DNA from: an uncultured Lachnospiraceae bacterium
GTDB taxonomy: Bacteria; Bacillota; Clostridia; Lachnospirales; Lachnospiraceae
Reading direction: 5' to 3'
Assembly: GCA_905236615.1 (NCBI GenBank)
Contig: CAJORC010000225.1
Coordinates: 1-5,839 of the forward strand
Length of the DNA: 5,839 bases
In this document: positions 1 to 5,839 of the stretch, piece by piece
Layout of the letters: the number at the start of each line of letters is the position of its first letter
Numbering within the stretch: the first letter of the stretch is position 1
Made by a program: the position numbers and the translations under genes
Notes under the pieces: generated by a model
Database searches by the model: none
The model's input: the letters and a program-made list of their open reading frames with translations, nothing else
What the model was told of the DNA's origin: nothing

Positions 1-3
1 ACT

Positions 4-85
4 GGGATTTGCCCCATTGCCGTAGGCAATCTTAAAATGGGCAAATCCCGTAACTGTGAGCACCTGCAAGGTGTGAACAGTTACG
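4..85 (+). repeat. Structured repeat, copy A (two-hairpin element before a terminator)
   Basis: Two adjacent hairpins are visible. Hairpin 1 pairs GGGATTTGCCC (4-14) with GGGCAAATCCC (39-49), 11 perfect pairs, and encloses a small inner hairpin ATTGCC-GTA-GGCAAT (16-30). Hairpin 2 pairs CGTAACTGT (49-57) with ACAGTTACG (77-85). Inside it, GAG (58-60) faces TGA (74-76), which could form tandem G-A pairs plus a G-T wobble, and then CACC (61-64) pairs with GGTG (70-73) around the loop TGCAA (65-69). A second copy lies at 1874-1953. Copy B has more conserved-looking structure upstream, so copy A probably continues beyond the left edge. The strand is assigned from the + strand terminator that follows. 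It is probably the 3' UTR of an unseen upstream gene or an independent small RNA. I do not recognise a named family; it could also be a REP-like or MITE-like palindromic repeat. Confidence 0.8.
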
Positions 86-98
86 ATAATTAAGAAGA

Positions 99-133
99 CC
101 GCATGGATTTTTTTTAGTCCATGCGGCTTTTTT
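99..133 (+). terminator. Rho-independent terminator after repeat copy A
   Basis: CCGCATGGA (99-107) pairs perfectly with TCCATGCGG (118-126) over 9 bp, around a T-rich 10-nt loop, and is followed by C and six Ts (128-133). It ends the transcript that carries repeat copy A and insulates the gene starting at 251. Confidence 0.9.
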
Positions 134-134
134 A

Positions 135-163
135 ATATAAAATTTATTTTTTTATGATATACT
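135..163 (+). promoter_or_regulatory. Probable extended -10 promoter for the exported-protein gene
   Basis: TATACT (158-163) matches the sigma-A -10 hexamer at 5 of 6 positions and is preceded by TGA (155-157), giving an extended -10 (TGnTATACT). The -35 position (ATATAA at 135-140, 17-nt spacer) is poor, which an extended -10 can compensate for. The overlapping TATGAT (153-158) with TTTTAA (130-135) is a weaker alternative that would put the -35 at the edge of the terminator T-tract. Transcription would start near 170, leaving a leader of about 80 nt. Confidence 0.5.
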
Positions 164-175
164 TAAGAAAAGTCG

Positions 176-190
176 GCAAAGATACTTTGC
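176..190 (+). other. Small hairpin in the leader of the exported-protein gene
   Basis: GCAAAG (176-181) and CTTTGC (185-190) can pair over 6 bp around the loop ATA, only a few bases after the expected transcription start. A short 5' hairpin here could stabilise the mRNA. No riboswitch class is recognisable in 170-250, and 6 bp could arise by chance. Confidence 0.25.
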
Positions 191-237
191 TATTCGTGTG
201 TGGATATGCAGGAAGGATTTACCGGAAAGCTATTAAA

Positions 238-246
238 AGAGGAGGT
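238..246 (+). promoter_or_regulatory. Strong ribosome binding site that fixes the start at 251
   Basis: AGAGGAGGT contains the full AGGAGG core (240-245), which ends 5 nt before ATG at 251. The same frame is open upstream to an ATG at 200, but that start has no comparable site, and it would put 17 polar residues ahead of a well-formed signal peptide. Confidence 0.85.
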
Positions 247-250
247 CAAT

Positions 251-1786
251 ATGATCAAGAAGGAAATGAGAAGGTCAGTTTCAACCCTGCTGGCGGCAGC
301 TTTACTTGCACTTCAGCTTGTCACACCTGCTGTTGCAGCAGAGACGACAGAGGCTGTAGCTGTTGAGGCCGAGGCGGAATTGGAAGGTGCTGCGGCAGAA
401 ACAACTGAAGCGGCTGAGGCAGAAAATGTTGAGGCTGAGGTTCAGCAGATAACAGAGGATGATGCGCAGACCCAGTCGATAGACGCAAAGATGGATGGCG
501 GTTATTCAATATCTTTGAATAAGGGTTATTTCTATCAGTATGACAAGGGCTCATACATCCGACCGGAAGCATCCATCGTATTAAGCGGAAATACGATCGT
601 CACTACATTCAAGGCAAATACAAATTCAAATTATACAGATTATAAGAAAAGTGTAAGCCAGGGTGGTGGCTGGTATATCTATTATAAGGGTAATTACTGT
701 GCATCAGACAGCAGTGATTACAATTACGGCACATTCGGTACAGGCGCAGTAGTTGCTTATAATCTCGATAAGCAGATTGTTATAAGCGAGACCTTTAAGA
801 TATTGAAGTCTAAGCAGCTCAAGCTTGGAAAGACAAAGGTTTACGGTGTAGATAAGAGGGATGCATCAACTAAGTCAGCTCTTTCACAGGATAGTGCTGC
901 ACTTTTCTACTATGATAAGGAAACTCTTCATTATTATCCGCTGAGAGAAGGAATTGACTACAAGAAGAGCGTGGCCCAGACAGGCAAGAGAGGTCTCGTA
1001 ACCTTTACACCTGCCAGCGGAAGTGTATGGGACGGAACAAAAAAGAAGAGATATGCCATGACAAGCAAAAAGAAGAAGGCATTCTCTGATCCGTCATACT
1101 TCACTGTTTCCCTTAATTACACAAAGAACAATGTGAAGTATCAGATGCATGATTATGAGGAAATCGACTACACAGGATCAAAGATCAATAACGAGATAGA
1201 GGTTATCGTAACTGACGCAAAGGGTAATAAGCTTACAAGCGGAAGCGACTATAAGGTGAAGTTTACCAATAATAAGGCAGTAGGTATCGCAACGATCAAG
1301 ATTACTCCTGCAGGTTCCTATAAGGCAGAGTATAAAGGTACTATCTTAAAGTATTTCAGGATCATGCCTTATCAGATGACACCCAGATACGAGAACTATA
1401 TGAATGCCAGCACGACAAAGCAGAAGACCAATCCTTATCTCCAGCAGTTCAGCCTTGGATTTTCGAGTACAAAAGGATATCATTCTTCCTATGCTTTCTC
1501 AAATGGTACAAACAACAGCTATACATATACCTACACAGGAAAGATAGTTGTTCCTACCAAGACAAAGCTTGATTATGATGGCAGCCTTTTCTCGGTATCA
1601 AAGACTAATTCTAAGATTGTTCAGTATGTCCTGAACGGCAGAAACAAGAGAAGAAAAGATTATGATAATAATTATCCGACAAAGACTCCTACCTGCTATG
1701 TATTTGGTAAGGGAACTTACGGCGGATATGCAGGTTCTTACAGATATACCATTAAAGCATCCGGTTCTGACAGTGATGATGACTGA
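251..1786 (+). CDS. Exported protein with acidic Ala/Glu linker and degenerate beta-sandwich (Ig-like) repeats, function unknown
   Basis: 511 residues. The N-terminus is a Sec signal peptide: basic n-region (K3, K4, R7, R8), hydrophobic core about 11-24, and PAVAA with likely cleavage after A29 or A30. Residues 31-78 are a low-complexity Ala/Glu/Thr linker with no Lys or Arg. The rest is rich in Lys, Tyr, Ser, Thr and Gly and looks like about four diverged beta-sandwich units (about 85-184, 186-280, 282-373, 395-503). The third is clearest: YTGS (307-310), GSDYKVKFTNNKAVG (331-345), then a G-Y-K-G stretch ending YFRIMP (368-373). That pattern is familiar from tandem Ig-like repeats of clostridial surface proteins. 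Only two Cys (150, 482) are present, and there is no LPXTG, C-terminal membrane helix, SLH or catalytic motif; the tail is acidic (SDSDDD). It is therefore probably secreted or loosely wall-associated, as an adhesin or matrix protein. Lys codons are nearly all AAG, unlike the AAA/AAG mix in uvrA, suggesting high expression. It stands alone between two terminators. Export is well supported; the function is not known. Confidence 0.85.
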   Translation: MIKKEMRRSVSTLLAAALLALQLVTPAVAAETTEAVAVEAEAELEGAAAETTEAAEAENVEAEVQQITEDDAQTQSIDAKMDGGYSISLNKGYFYQYDKGSYIRPEASIVLSGNTIVTTFKANTNSNYTDYKKSVSQGGGWYIYYKGNYCASDSSDYNYGTFGTGAVVAYNLDKQIVISETFKILKSKQLKLGKTKVYGVDKRDASTKSALSQDSAALFYYDKETLHYYPLREGIDYKKSVAQTGKRGLVTFTPASGSVWDGTKKKRYAMTSKKKKAFSDPSYFTVSLNYTKNNVKYQMHDYEEIDYTGSKINNEIEVIVTDAKGNKLTSGSDYKVKFTNNKAVGIATIKITPAGSYKAEYKGTILKYFRIMPYQMTPRYENYMNASTTKQKTNPYLQQFSLGFSSTKGYHSSYAFSNGTNNSYTYTYTGKIVVPTKTKLDYDGSLFSVSKTNSKIVQYVLNGRNKRRKDYDNNYPTKTPTCYVFGKGTYGGYAGSYRYTIKASGSDSDDD

Positions 1787-1806
1787 TCGTGACTTATGGT
1801 AAGATA

Positions 1807-1953
1807 GTTACAGTTCACAGGCAAACTGCGCACTACGCTGCGCAGTTATGCCCCAATGAGTAATGCAGGATATGGGTTTTGCCCATTGCCGTAGGCAATC
1901 TTCAATGGCAAAACCCGTTACTGGAGCACGCTGCAAGCGTGTGAACAGTAACG
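1807..1953 (+). repeat. Structured repeat, copy B (three hairpins with imperfect terminal inverted repeats)
   Basis: It begins 20 nt after the stop of the exported-protein gene. Hairpin 0 pairs AACTGCGCA (1824-1832) with TGCGCAGTT (1839-1847), extendable by GCA/TGC (1821-1823 with 1849-1851) across a bulged A. Hairpin 1 pairs GGGTTTTGCC (1874-1883) with GGCAAAACCC (1907-1916) around the inner hairpin ATTGCC-GTA-GGCAAT (1885-1899). Hairpin 2 pairs CGTTACTG (1916-1923) with CAGTAACG (1946-1953); its upper stem is CACGC/GCGTG (1927-1931, 1937-1941) with loop TGCAA, and GAG (1924-1926) faces TGAA (1942-1945). Hairpins 1 and 2 match copy A at about 85%, mostly with compensatory differences. GTTACAGTTCACA (1807-1819) is complementary at 12 of 13 positions to TGTGAACAGTAAC (1940-1952), which gives the whole unit inverted ends and an alternative fold. 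It lies in the 3' UTR just ahead of the terminator. A palindromic mobile repeat or a conserved 3' UTR RNA both fit. Confidence 0.82.
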
Positions 1954-1963
1954 TAAGATATCG

Positions 1964-1999
1964 GCACCCCATGGCTCAGGCTATGGGGTGCTTGTTTTT
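1964..1999 (+). terminator. Rho-independent terminator of the exported-protein gene
   Basis: GCACCCCATGGC (1964-1975) pairs with GCTATGGGGTGC (1980-1991) over 12 bp with one G-T pair, around a TCAG loop. TTGTTTTT (1992-1999) follows. It is a very stable stem, 10 nt after repeat copy B. The T-tract also supplies the -35 of the next promoter. Confidence 0.93.
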
Positions 2000-2020
2000 A
2001 TCATGTTAAAATGTTATGAT
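1992..2020 (+). promoter_or_regulatory. Promoter of the glycosyltransferase-uvrA unit, overlapping the upstream terminator
   Basis: TTGTTT (1992-1997) as -35, a 17-nt spacer and TATGAT (2015-2020) as -10, with TG one base upstream (2012-2013) making an extended -10. The -35 is the T-tract of the preceding terminator. Transcription would begin near 2027, about 30 nt before the first codon. No GAAC-N4-GTTC LexA box is visible around it. Confidence 0.6.
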
Positions 2021-2045
2021 TTAGTATGCAAAAACAGTTGAAATG

Positions 2046-2049
2046 AGGA
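2046..2049 (+). promoter_or_regulatory. Ribosome binding site that decides the glycosyltransferase start
   Basis: AGGA within GAGGAAAG lies 7 nt before ATG at 2057, a normal spacing. The in-frame GTG immediately upstream (2054) would be only 4 nt away, so ATG at 2057 is preferred. The choice changes the protein by one residue. Confidence 0.6.
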
Positions 2050-2056
2050 AAGAGTG

Positions 2057-2821
2057 ATGAATAAATTATCGGTGGTTGTACCGACCTTTAATGAAAAGGG
2101 AAATGTTGAAAATCTTGTAGAGCAGATAGGAAATGCACTTTCGGGGATAGACTACGAGATTGTATTTATAGATGACAGTACTGATGATACACCGGATGTA
2201 TTAGAGAAGCTTTCCAAAGAAAATGAACATGTAAGATATGAGCACAGAGTCGGAGAGACAGGGCTTGCAACAGCTGTAATAAGAGGCTTCAGGATAGCGG
2301 AAGGAGATTTCCTTGCATGCATGGACGCGGATCTCCAGCATCCGCCGGCAATTTTAAGACCTATGTATGCGGCGGTGCTTTCGGGAGCGGATTTCTGTAT
2401 ACCGTCAAGACTTATCCCCGGCGGAGATGACGGCGGACTGAATCTGTACAGGAAATTTGTGTCGGGAACAGCACGATGGATCGGAAAGATCGCGCTTCCC
2501 TGCCTCAGACATATTTCTGATCCCACGAGCGGTCTTTTTATGTTCCGCAGGGATTGCATAAGACATGCTGATCTTCGCCCTGTTGGCTGGAAAATAATGA
2601 TAGAAGTTCTTGCCATGAGCAGTTATTCAAAGGTCGTAGAGATTCCTTACGGTTTCCAGAACCGTAATTCGGGAGAGTCAAAGCTTTCTTCGAAAGTTAC
2701 AATTGAGTATCTGCAGCAGGTAGCCGGACTTATGAAGCGGGCAACCAAAAGACGCGGCATAGAAGTTCACCGCTGGTCACAGAAGCATACCGACAGGATG
2801 GTAAAGAAATATCTGGGATAA
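2057..2821 (+). CDS. Family 2 glycosyltransferase, DPM1-like (polyprenyl-phosphate sugar transferase type)
   Basis: 254 residues with a GT-A fold, homologous to dolichol/polyprenol-phosphate mannosyltransferases, which move a sugar from a nucleotide donor to a polyprenyl phosphate at the inner face of the membrane. Visible motifs: VVVPTFNEKGN near the start (6-16), the nucleotide-binding acidic pair in FIDDSTDD (37-44), the metal-binding D90-A-D92 in DADLQHPP, SR at 117-118, SDPTSGLFMFRRD (154-166), the acceptor-site region GWKIMIEVL (177-185), and FQNRNSGESKL (200-210), whose Arg and Ser-Lys typify the DPM1 group. The length is that of the catalytic domain alone: there is no C-terminal membrane helix and no GtrA domain, and the tail is basic (KRATKRRG, then MVKKYLG), which may hold it to the membrane. 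The real donor and acceptor cannot be read from the sequence; mannose, glucose or an aminosugar are all possible. It is first in an apparent two-gene transcript with uvrA. Confidence 0.88.
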   Translation: MNKLSVVVPTFNEKGNVENLVEQIGNALSGIDYEIVFIDDSTDDTPDVLEKLSKENEHVRYEHRVGETGLATAVIRGFRIAEGDFLACMDADLQHPPAILRPMYAAVLSGADFCIPSRLIPGGDDGGLNLYRKFVSGTARWIGKIALPCLRHISDPTSGLFMFRRDCIRHADLRPVGWKIMIEVLAMSSYSKVVEIPYGFQNRNSGESKLSSKVTIEYLQQVAGLMKRATKRRGIEVHRWSQKHTDRMVKKYLG

Positions 2822-2842
2822 AACTGCATTTGGGTGAGGCTT

Positions 2843-5674
2843 ATGAAAGATTATAAAAAGTACATTAGAATCAGAGGTGCCAGAGCACATAATTTAAAAA
2901 ACATCAATATAGATATTCCGAGAAATGAACTCGTAGTACTTACGGGACTTTCGGGATCGGGCAAATCATCGCTCGCTTTTGATACAATTTATGCGGAAGG
3001 GCAGAGACGCTATATGGAGTCCCTGTCTTCTTACGCGAGGCAGTTTTTAGGACAGATGGAAAAGCCGGATGTGGACTCGATAGAGGGTCTGCCGCCGGCT
3101 ATTTCCATAGACCAGAAATCCACCAACAGAAATCCGCGTTCTACCGTTGGAACTGTTACGGAAATATATGATTATTTCAGACTTCTTTATGCCAGAGTCG
3201 GAACGCCGCACTGTCCGAACTGTGGACGCGTGATAGAAAGACAGAGCGTGGATCAGATGGTGGACCGTATAATGGCGCTGCCGGAAAAGACAAAAATTCA
3301 GCTCCTTGCACCTGTAGTGCGCGGGAAGAAGGGCCGTCATGAAAAGGTTCTCGATCAGGCAAAAAAGAGCGGCTATGTGCGAGTAAGGGTGGATGGTTCG
3401 CTTTATGAATTGTCTGAAGAAATAGTCCTTGATAAAAATATCAAGCATACAATAGAAATAATAGTTGACCGTCTTGTTGTTAAAGAGGGGATTGAGTCAA
3501 GACTCACGGATTCTATCGAAAATGTAATGAAGATATCCAACGGACTTATGACGGTGGATATTATCGGCGGTGAGGAAGAGCATTTTTCAGACAGTTTTTC
3601 CTGTCCGGACTGCGGTATTAGTATAGAAGAAATAGAACCGAGAAGCTTCTCATTTAATAATCCCTTCGGTGCCTGTCCTGACTGCGCGGGACTTGGATAT
3701 CACATGGAATTCGATGAGGATCTTATGATACCCGATAAGAGTCTTTCCTTCAATGAAGGCTGCGTACAGGCTATGGGCTGGGTATCATCTGCAAAGGACG
3801 GCAGTTACAGCCATGCCCTTCTGGAAGCATTGGCGGAAGAGTATAAATTTTCGCTGGATACACCTTATGAGGAACTGAGCGAGGAAATCCGTGATATGTT
3901 CATACACGGAACCAATGGTAAGGTAGTAAAGGTTCATTATAAAGGACAGCGTTCGGAAGGCGTTTATGATGAAACTTTCGAAGGACTGATACGCAACATG
4001 GAGCGAAGATATCGTGAAGCTTTTTCGGAAGCGCAGAAAGCGGAATATCAGAAATTCATGCTCGTTACACCCTGCTCAACCTGTAAGGGACAGAGGCTGA
4101 AAGCATCATCACTTGCAGTTACGGTTGCGGATAAAAATATCCATGATGTAACTTCGATGTCCGCCGCAAAGCTCCTTGAATTCATGGAAAATCTCGAACT
4201 TGACGAACATAAGGCCCTTATCGGCAAAAGGATCATAAAGGAGATAAAAGGCAGGGTAGGACTTCTTGTTGAAGTAGGACTGGAGTATCTGACGCTGTCA
4301 AGAGCAACGGCAACTCTTTCGGGCGGTGAGGCACAGAGAATACGTCTTGCTACCCAGATCGGTTCGGGACTTGTCGGTGTTGCATATATTCTGGACGAAC
4401 CTTCCATAGGACTGCACCAGAAGGATAATGATAAACTCCTGTCGGCGCTTAAGCGTCTGCGTGATCTTGGAAATACTCTTGTTGTGGTCGAGCATGATGA
4501 AGACACAATGAGAGAGGAAGATTTCCTTGTTGATATAGGTCCTCGTGCGGGAATACACGGCGGAGAGGTTGTCGCGGCCGGAACAGCCGAGGAAGTCATG
4601 GCCTGCCCTGATTCGATAACGGGAAAATACCTTTCGGGAGAGCTTCGGATCGAGGTACCGGCAAAAAGGCGTGAACCAAGCGGATGGATAAAAATCTGCG
4701 GCGCAAGGCAGAATAACTTAAAGAATATAGATGTAGAGATCCCTCTGGGGATAATGACCGTAGTTACGGGAGTTTCCGGTTCGGGAAAATCATCACTTAT
4801 AAATGAGATACTTTATAAAGCACTTGCAAGAAAGCTCAACAGGGCTCTTACAAAGGCAGGTAAACACGATAAAATAGAAGGAGTGTCACAGCTTGATAAG
4901 GTGATAGATATAGACCAGTCACCTATAGGCAGGACTCCGAGGTCAAATCCCGCTACCTATACCGGGGTATTTGACCAGATAAGAGACCTTTTTGCGGCAA
5001 CTACGGATGCCAAAGCCAGAGGCTACAAGAAGGGACGTTTCTCATTTAATGTCAAGGGCGGACGCTGTGAGGCATGTGCCGGTGACGGAATAGTCAAGAT
5101 AGAAATGCACTTCCTTCCGGATGTATACGTTCCCTGTGAAATCTGTCACGGACAGCGTTATAACCGAGAGACTCTCGAAGTCCGTTATAAAGGGAAAAAT
5201 ATATATGAAGTTCTTGATATGACGGTTGAGGATGCTCTTAAATTTTTTGAAAACCAGGAAACAATAAGAAGAAAGATTCAGACTCTCTATGATGTGGGAC
5301 TTGGTTATATAAAACTGGGACAGCCGTCAACGGAGCTTTCGGGAGGTGAGGCACAGAGAATAAAACTGGCCACTGAACTTTCGAAGAGAGGAACCGGCAA
5401 GACGATCTATATCCTTGATGAGCCTACCACAGGACTTCATTTTGAAGATGTAAACAAGCTTGTTGATATTCTTTACCGTCTTTCGGAGAGCGGAAATACC
5501 GTTGTCGTGATCGAGCACAATCTGGATGTGATAAAATGTGCCGATTATATAATAGACATGGGACCGGACGGCGGAGACGGCGGCGGAACGGTAGTAGCCA
5601 CAGGCACACCGGAAAAAGTTGCCAAAAGCAGGAAAAGTTATACAGGTAAATATATAAAGAAAATGCTGTCATAA
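2843..5674 (+). CDS. uvrA: UvrA, excinuclease ABC subunit A
   Basis: 943 residues, close to the usual length (about 940-960). UvrA is the damage-sensing ATPase of nucleotide excision repair; the dimer finds distorted DNA, loads UvrB and leaves. Both ABC modules are intact. Module 1 has Walker [10 protein letters not shown] (35-43), signature LSGGEAQ (492-498) and Walker B ILDEP with D518/E519. Module 2 has Walker A GVSGSGKS (643-650), signature 832-838 and Walker B D859/E860, followed by IEHN. Zinc module 1 is C254/C257 with C278/C281, and zinc module 2 is C742/C745 with C765/C768. The conserved opening ([30 protein letters not shown]) and the [13 protein letters not shown] and [19 protein letters not shown] blocks are as in Bacillota UvrA. 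The UvrB-binding and insertion regions between Walker A and signature 1 are present. ATG 2843 is chosen because GGTGAGG (2833-2839) lies just before it; in-frame GTG 2834 has no good site. It follows the glycosyltransferase by 21 nt with no promoter between. uvrB is not adjacent on the visible side, and no LexA box is seen. Confidence 0.98.
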   Translation: MKDYKKYIRIRGARAHNLKNINIDIPRNELVVLTGLSGSGKSSLAFDTIYAEGQRRYMESLSSYARQFLGQMEKPDVDSIEGLPPAISIDQKSTNRNPRSTVGTVTEIYDYFRLLYARVGTPHCPNCGRVIERQSVDQMVDRIMALPEKTKIQLLAPVVRGKKGRHEKVLDQAKKSGYVRVRVDGSLYELSEEIVLDKNIKHTIEIIVDRLVVKEGIESRLTDSIENVMKISNGLMTVDIIGGEEEHFSDSFSCPDCGISIEEIEPRSFSFNNPFGACPDCAGLGYHMEFDEDLMIPDKSLSFNEGCVQAMGWVSSAKDGSYSHALLEALAEEYKFSLDTPYEELSEEIRDMFIHGTNGKVVKVHYKGQRSEGVYDETFEGLIRNMERRYREAFSEAQKAEYQKFMLVTPCSTCKGQRLKASSLAVTVADKNIHDVTSMSAAKLLEFMENLELDEHKALIGKRIIKEIKGRVGLLVEVGLEYLTLSRATATLSGGEAQRIRLATQIGSGLVGVAYILDEPSIGLHQKDNDKLLSALKRLRDLGNTLVVVEHDEDTMREEDFLVDIGPRAGIHGGEVVAAGTAEEVMACPDSITGKYLSGELRIEVPAKRREPSGWIKICGARQNNLKNIDVEIPLGIMTVVTGVSGSGKSSLINEILYKALARKLNRALTKAGKHDKIEGVSQLDKVIDIDQSPIGRTPRSNPATYTGVFDQIRDLFAATTDAKARGYKKGRFSFNVKGGRCEACAGDGIVKIEMHFLPDVYVPCEICHGQRYNRETLEVRYKGKNIYEVLDMTVEDALKFFENQETIRRKIQTLYDVGLGYIKLGQPSTELSGGEAQRIKLATELSKRGTGKTIYILDEPTTGLHFEDVNKLVDILYRLSESGNTVVVIEHNLDVIKCADYIIDMGPDGGDGGGTVVATGTPEKVAKSRKSYTGKYIKKMLS

Positions 5675-5732
5675 TTTCCGGAAGATAGTTTTAGTACACA
5701 AAAAAATACAGAAAAACCTAAATATTTTCACT

Positions 5733-5776
5733 AACCCCGCCGATATAGTAATTAGTAATCGGTGGGGTTTCTTTTT
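5733..5776 (+). terminator. Rho-independent terminator after uvrA
   Basis: AACCCCGCCGAT (5733-5744) pairs with ATCGGTGGGGTT (5758-5769) over 12 bp with one G-T pair, around a 13-nt AT-rich loop, and runs into TTTCTTTTT. The 58 nt between the uvrA stop and the stem (5675-5732) are AT-rich, with no feature that I can support. Confidence 0.93.
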
Positions 5777-5806
5777 GTGATATTTTTATAAAAAATCAAT
5801 TTAATA

Positions 5807-5834
5807 TTGTAAATGCGACAGATTTAGGTATAAT
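5807..5834 (+). promoter_or_regulatory. Outward-facing sigma-A promoter at the right edge
   Basis: TTGTAA (5807-5812), a 16-nt spacer and a perfect TATAAT (5829-5834), in AT-rich DNA just after the uvrA terminator. It would drive a + strand gene beyond the window; the transcription start itself lies at or past the edge. Confidence 0.55.
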
Positions 5835-5839
5835 AATAA

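Noticed and set aside
58..76. A kink-turn in hairpin 2
   Set aside because: Tandem G-A pairs are possible, but the 3-nt bulge a kink-turn needs on one strand is missing in both copies.
200..250. A longer exported protein starting at ATG 200
   Set aside because: It would add 17 polar residues before a classic signal peptide, and it ignores the AGGAGG placed 5 nt before ATG 251.
170..250. A riboswitch in the leader of the exported-protein gene
   Set aside because: Only a 6-bp hairpin is visible; no conserved core of a known class could be recognised, and there is no alternative terminator or sequestered ribosome binding site.
154..366. A 70-codon frame over the start of the exported-protein gene
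   Set aside because: It overlaps the signal-peptide gene in another frame, has no ribosome binding site, and encodes a Cys-rich low-sense sequence.
4..1953. The paired repeats as a CRISPR array
   Set aside because: There are only two copies, more than 1.8 kb apart with a gene between, each itself a compound hairpin; there are no short regular spacers and no cas genes.
2834..2842. GTG at 2834 as the uvrA start
   Set aside because: It has no suitable ribosome binding site upstream, while ATG 2843 does, and the conserved UvrA sequence begins only a few residues later.
4048..4599. Antisense frames inside uvrA and the other genes
   Set aside because: They are shadows of strongly conserved coding sequence on the other strand, with no start signals of their own.

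Overview
The window looks like a chromosomal segment of a low-to-moderate-GC Gram-positive anaerobe in the Clostridia, most plausibly Lachnospiraceae. The grounds are a UvrA of clear Bacillota type, purine-rich AGGAGG-like ribosome binding sites, strong rho-independent terminators, and a secreted protein built of the Tyr/Lys-rich beta-sandwich repeats common on clostridial surfaces. The family-level placement is inference; no rRNA or other marker is present.

Layout, all on the + strand. (1) 1-133: a structured repeat, copy A, cut by the window edge and followed at once by a rho-independent terminator; it is probably the 3' end of an upstream transcript. (2) 134-1786: an extended -10 promoter, a leader of about 80 nt, and a gene for a 511-residue exported protein with an acidic linker and about four degenerate beta-sandwich units. 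(3) 1787-2000: a second, longer copy of the structured repeat (copy B) in the 3' UTR, again followed by a terminator. (4) 1992-5674: a promoter whose -35 lies in the T-tract of that terminator, then a two-gene unit of a DPM1-like family 2 glycosyltransferase and uvrA, 21 nt apart. (5) 5675-5839: a terminator, then a good sigma-A promoter facing out of the window for a gene not seen here.

The genes do not form an obvious pathway. The exported protein is its own transcription unit. The glycosyltransferase (lipid-linked or envelope sugar transfer) and UvrA (nucleotide excision repair) appear to share a transcript, but no functional tie is evident.

The most interesting item is the repeat. Copies A and B are about 85% identical over about 82 nt. 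Almost all their differences are paired, compensatory changes in two helices, while the loops and an internal GAG/TGA motif are constant. That is a direct sign of selection on a folded RNA (or hairpin DNA). Both copies sit just upstream of terminators and bracket the exported-protein gene in the same orientation.
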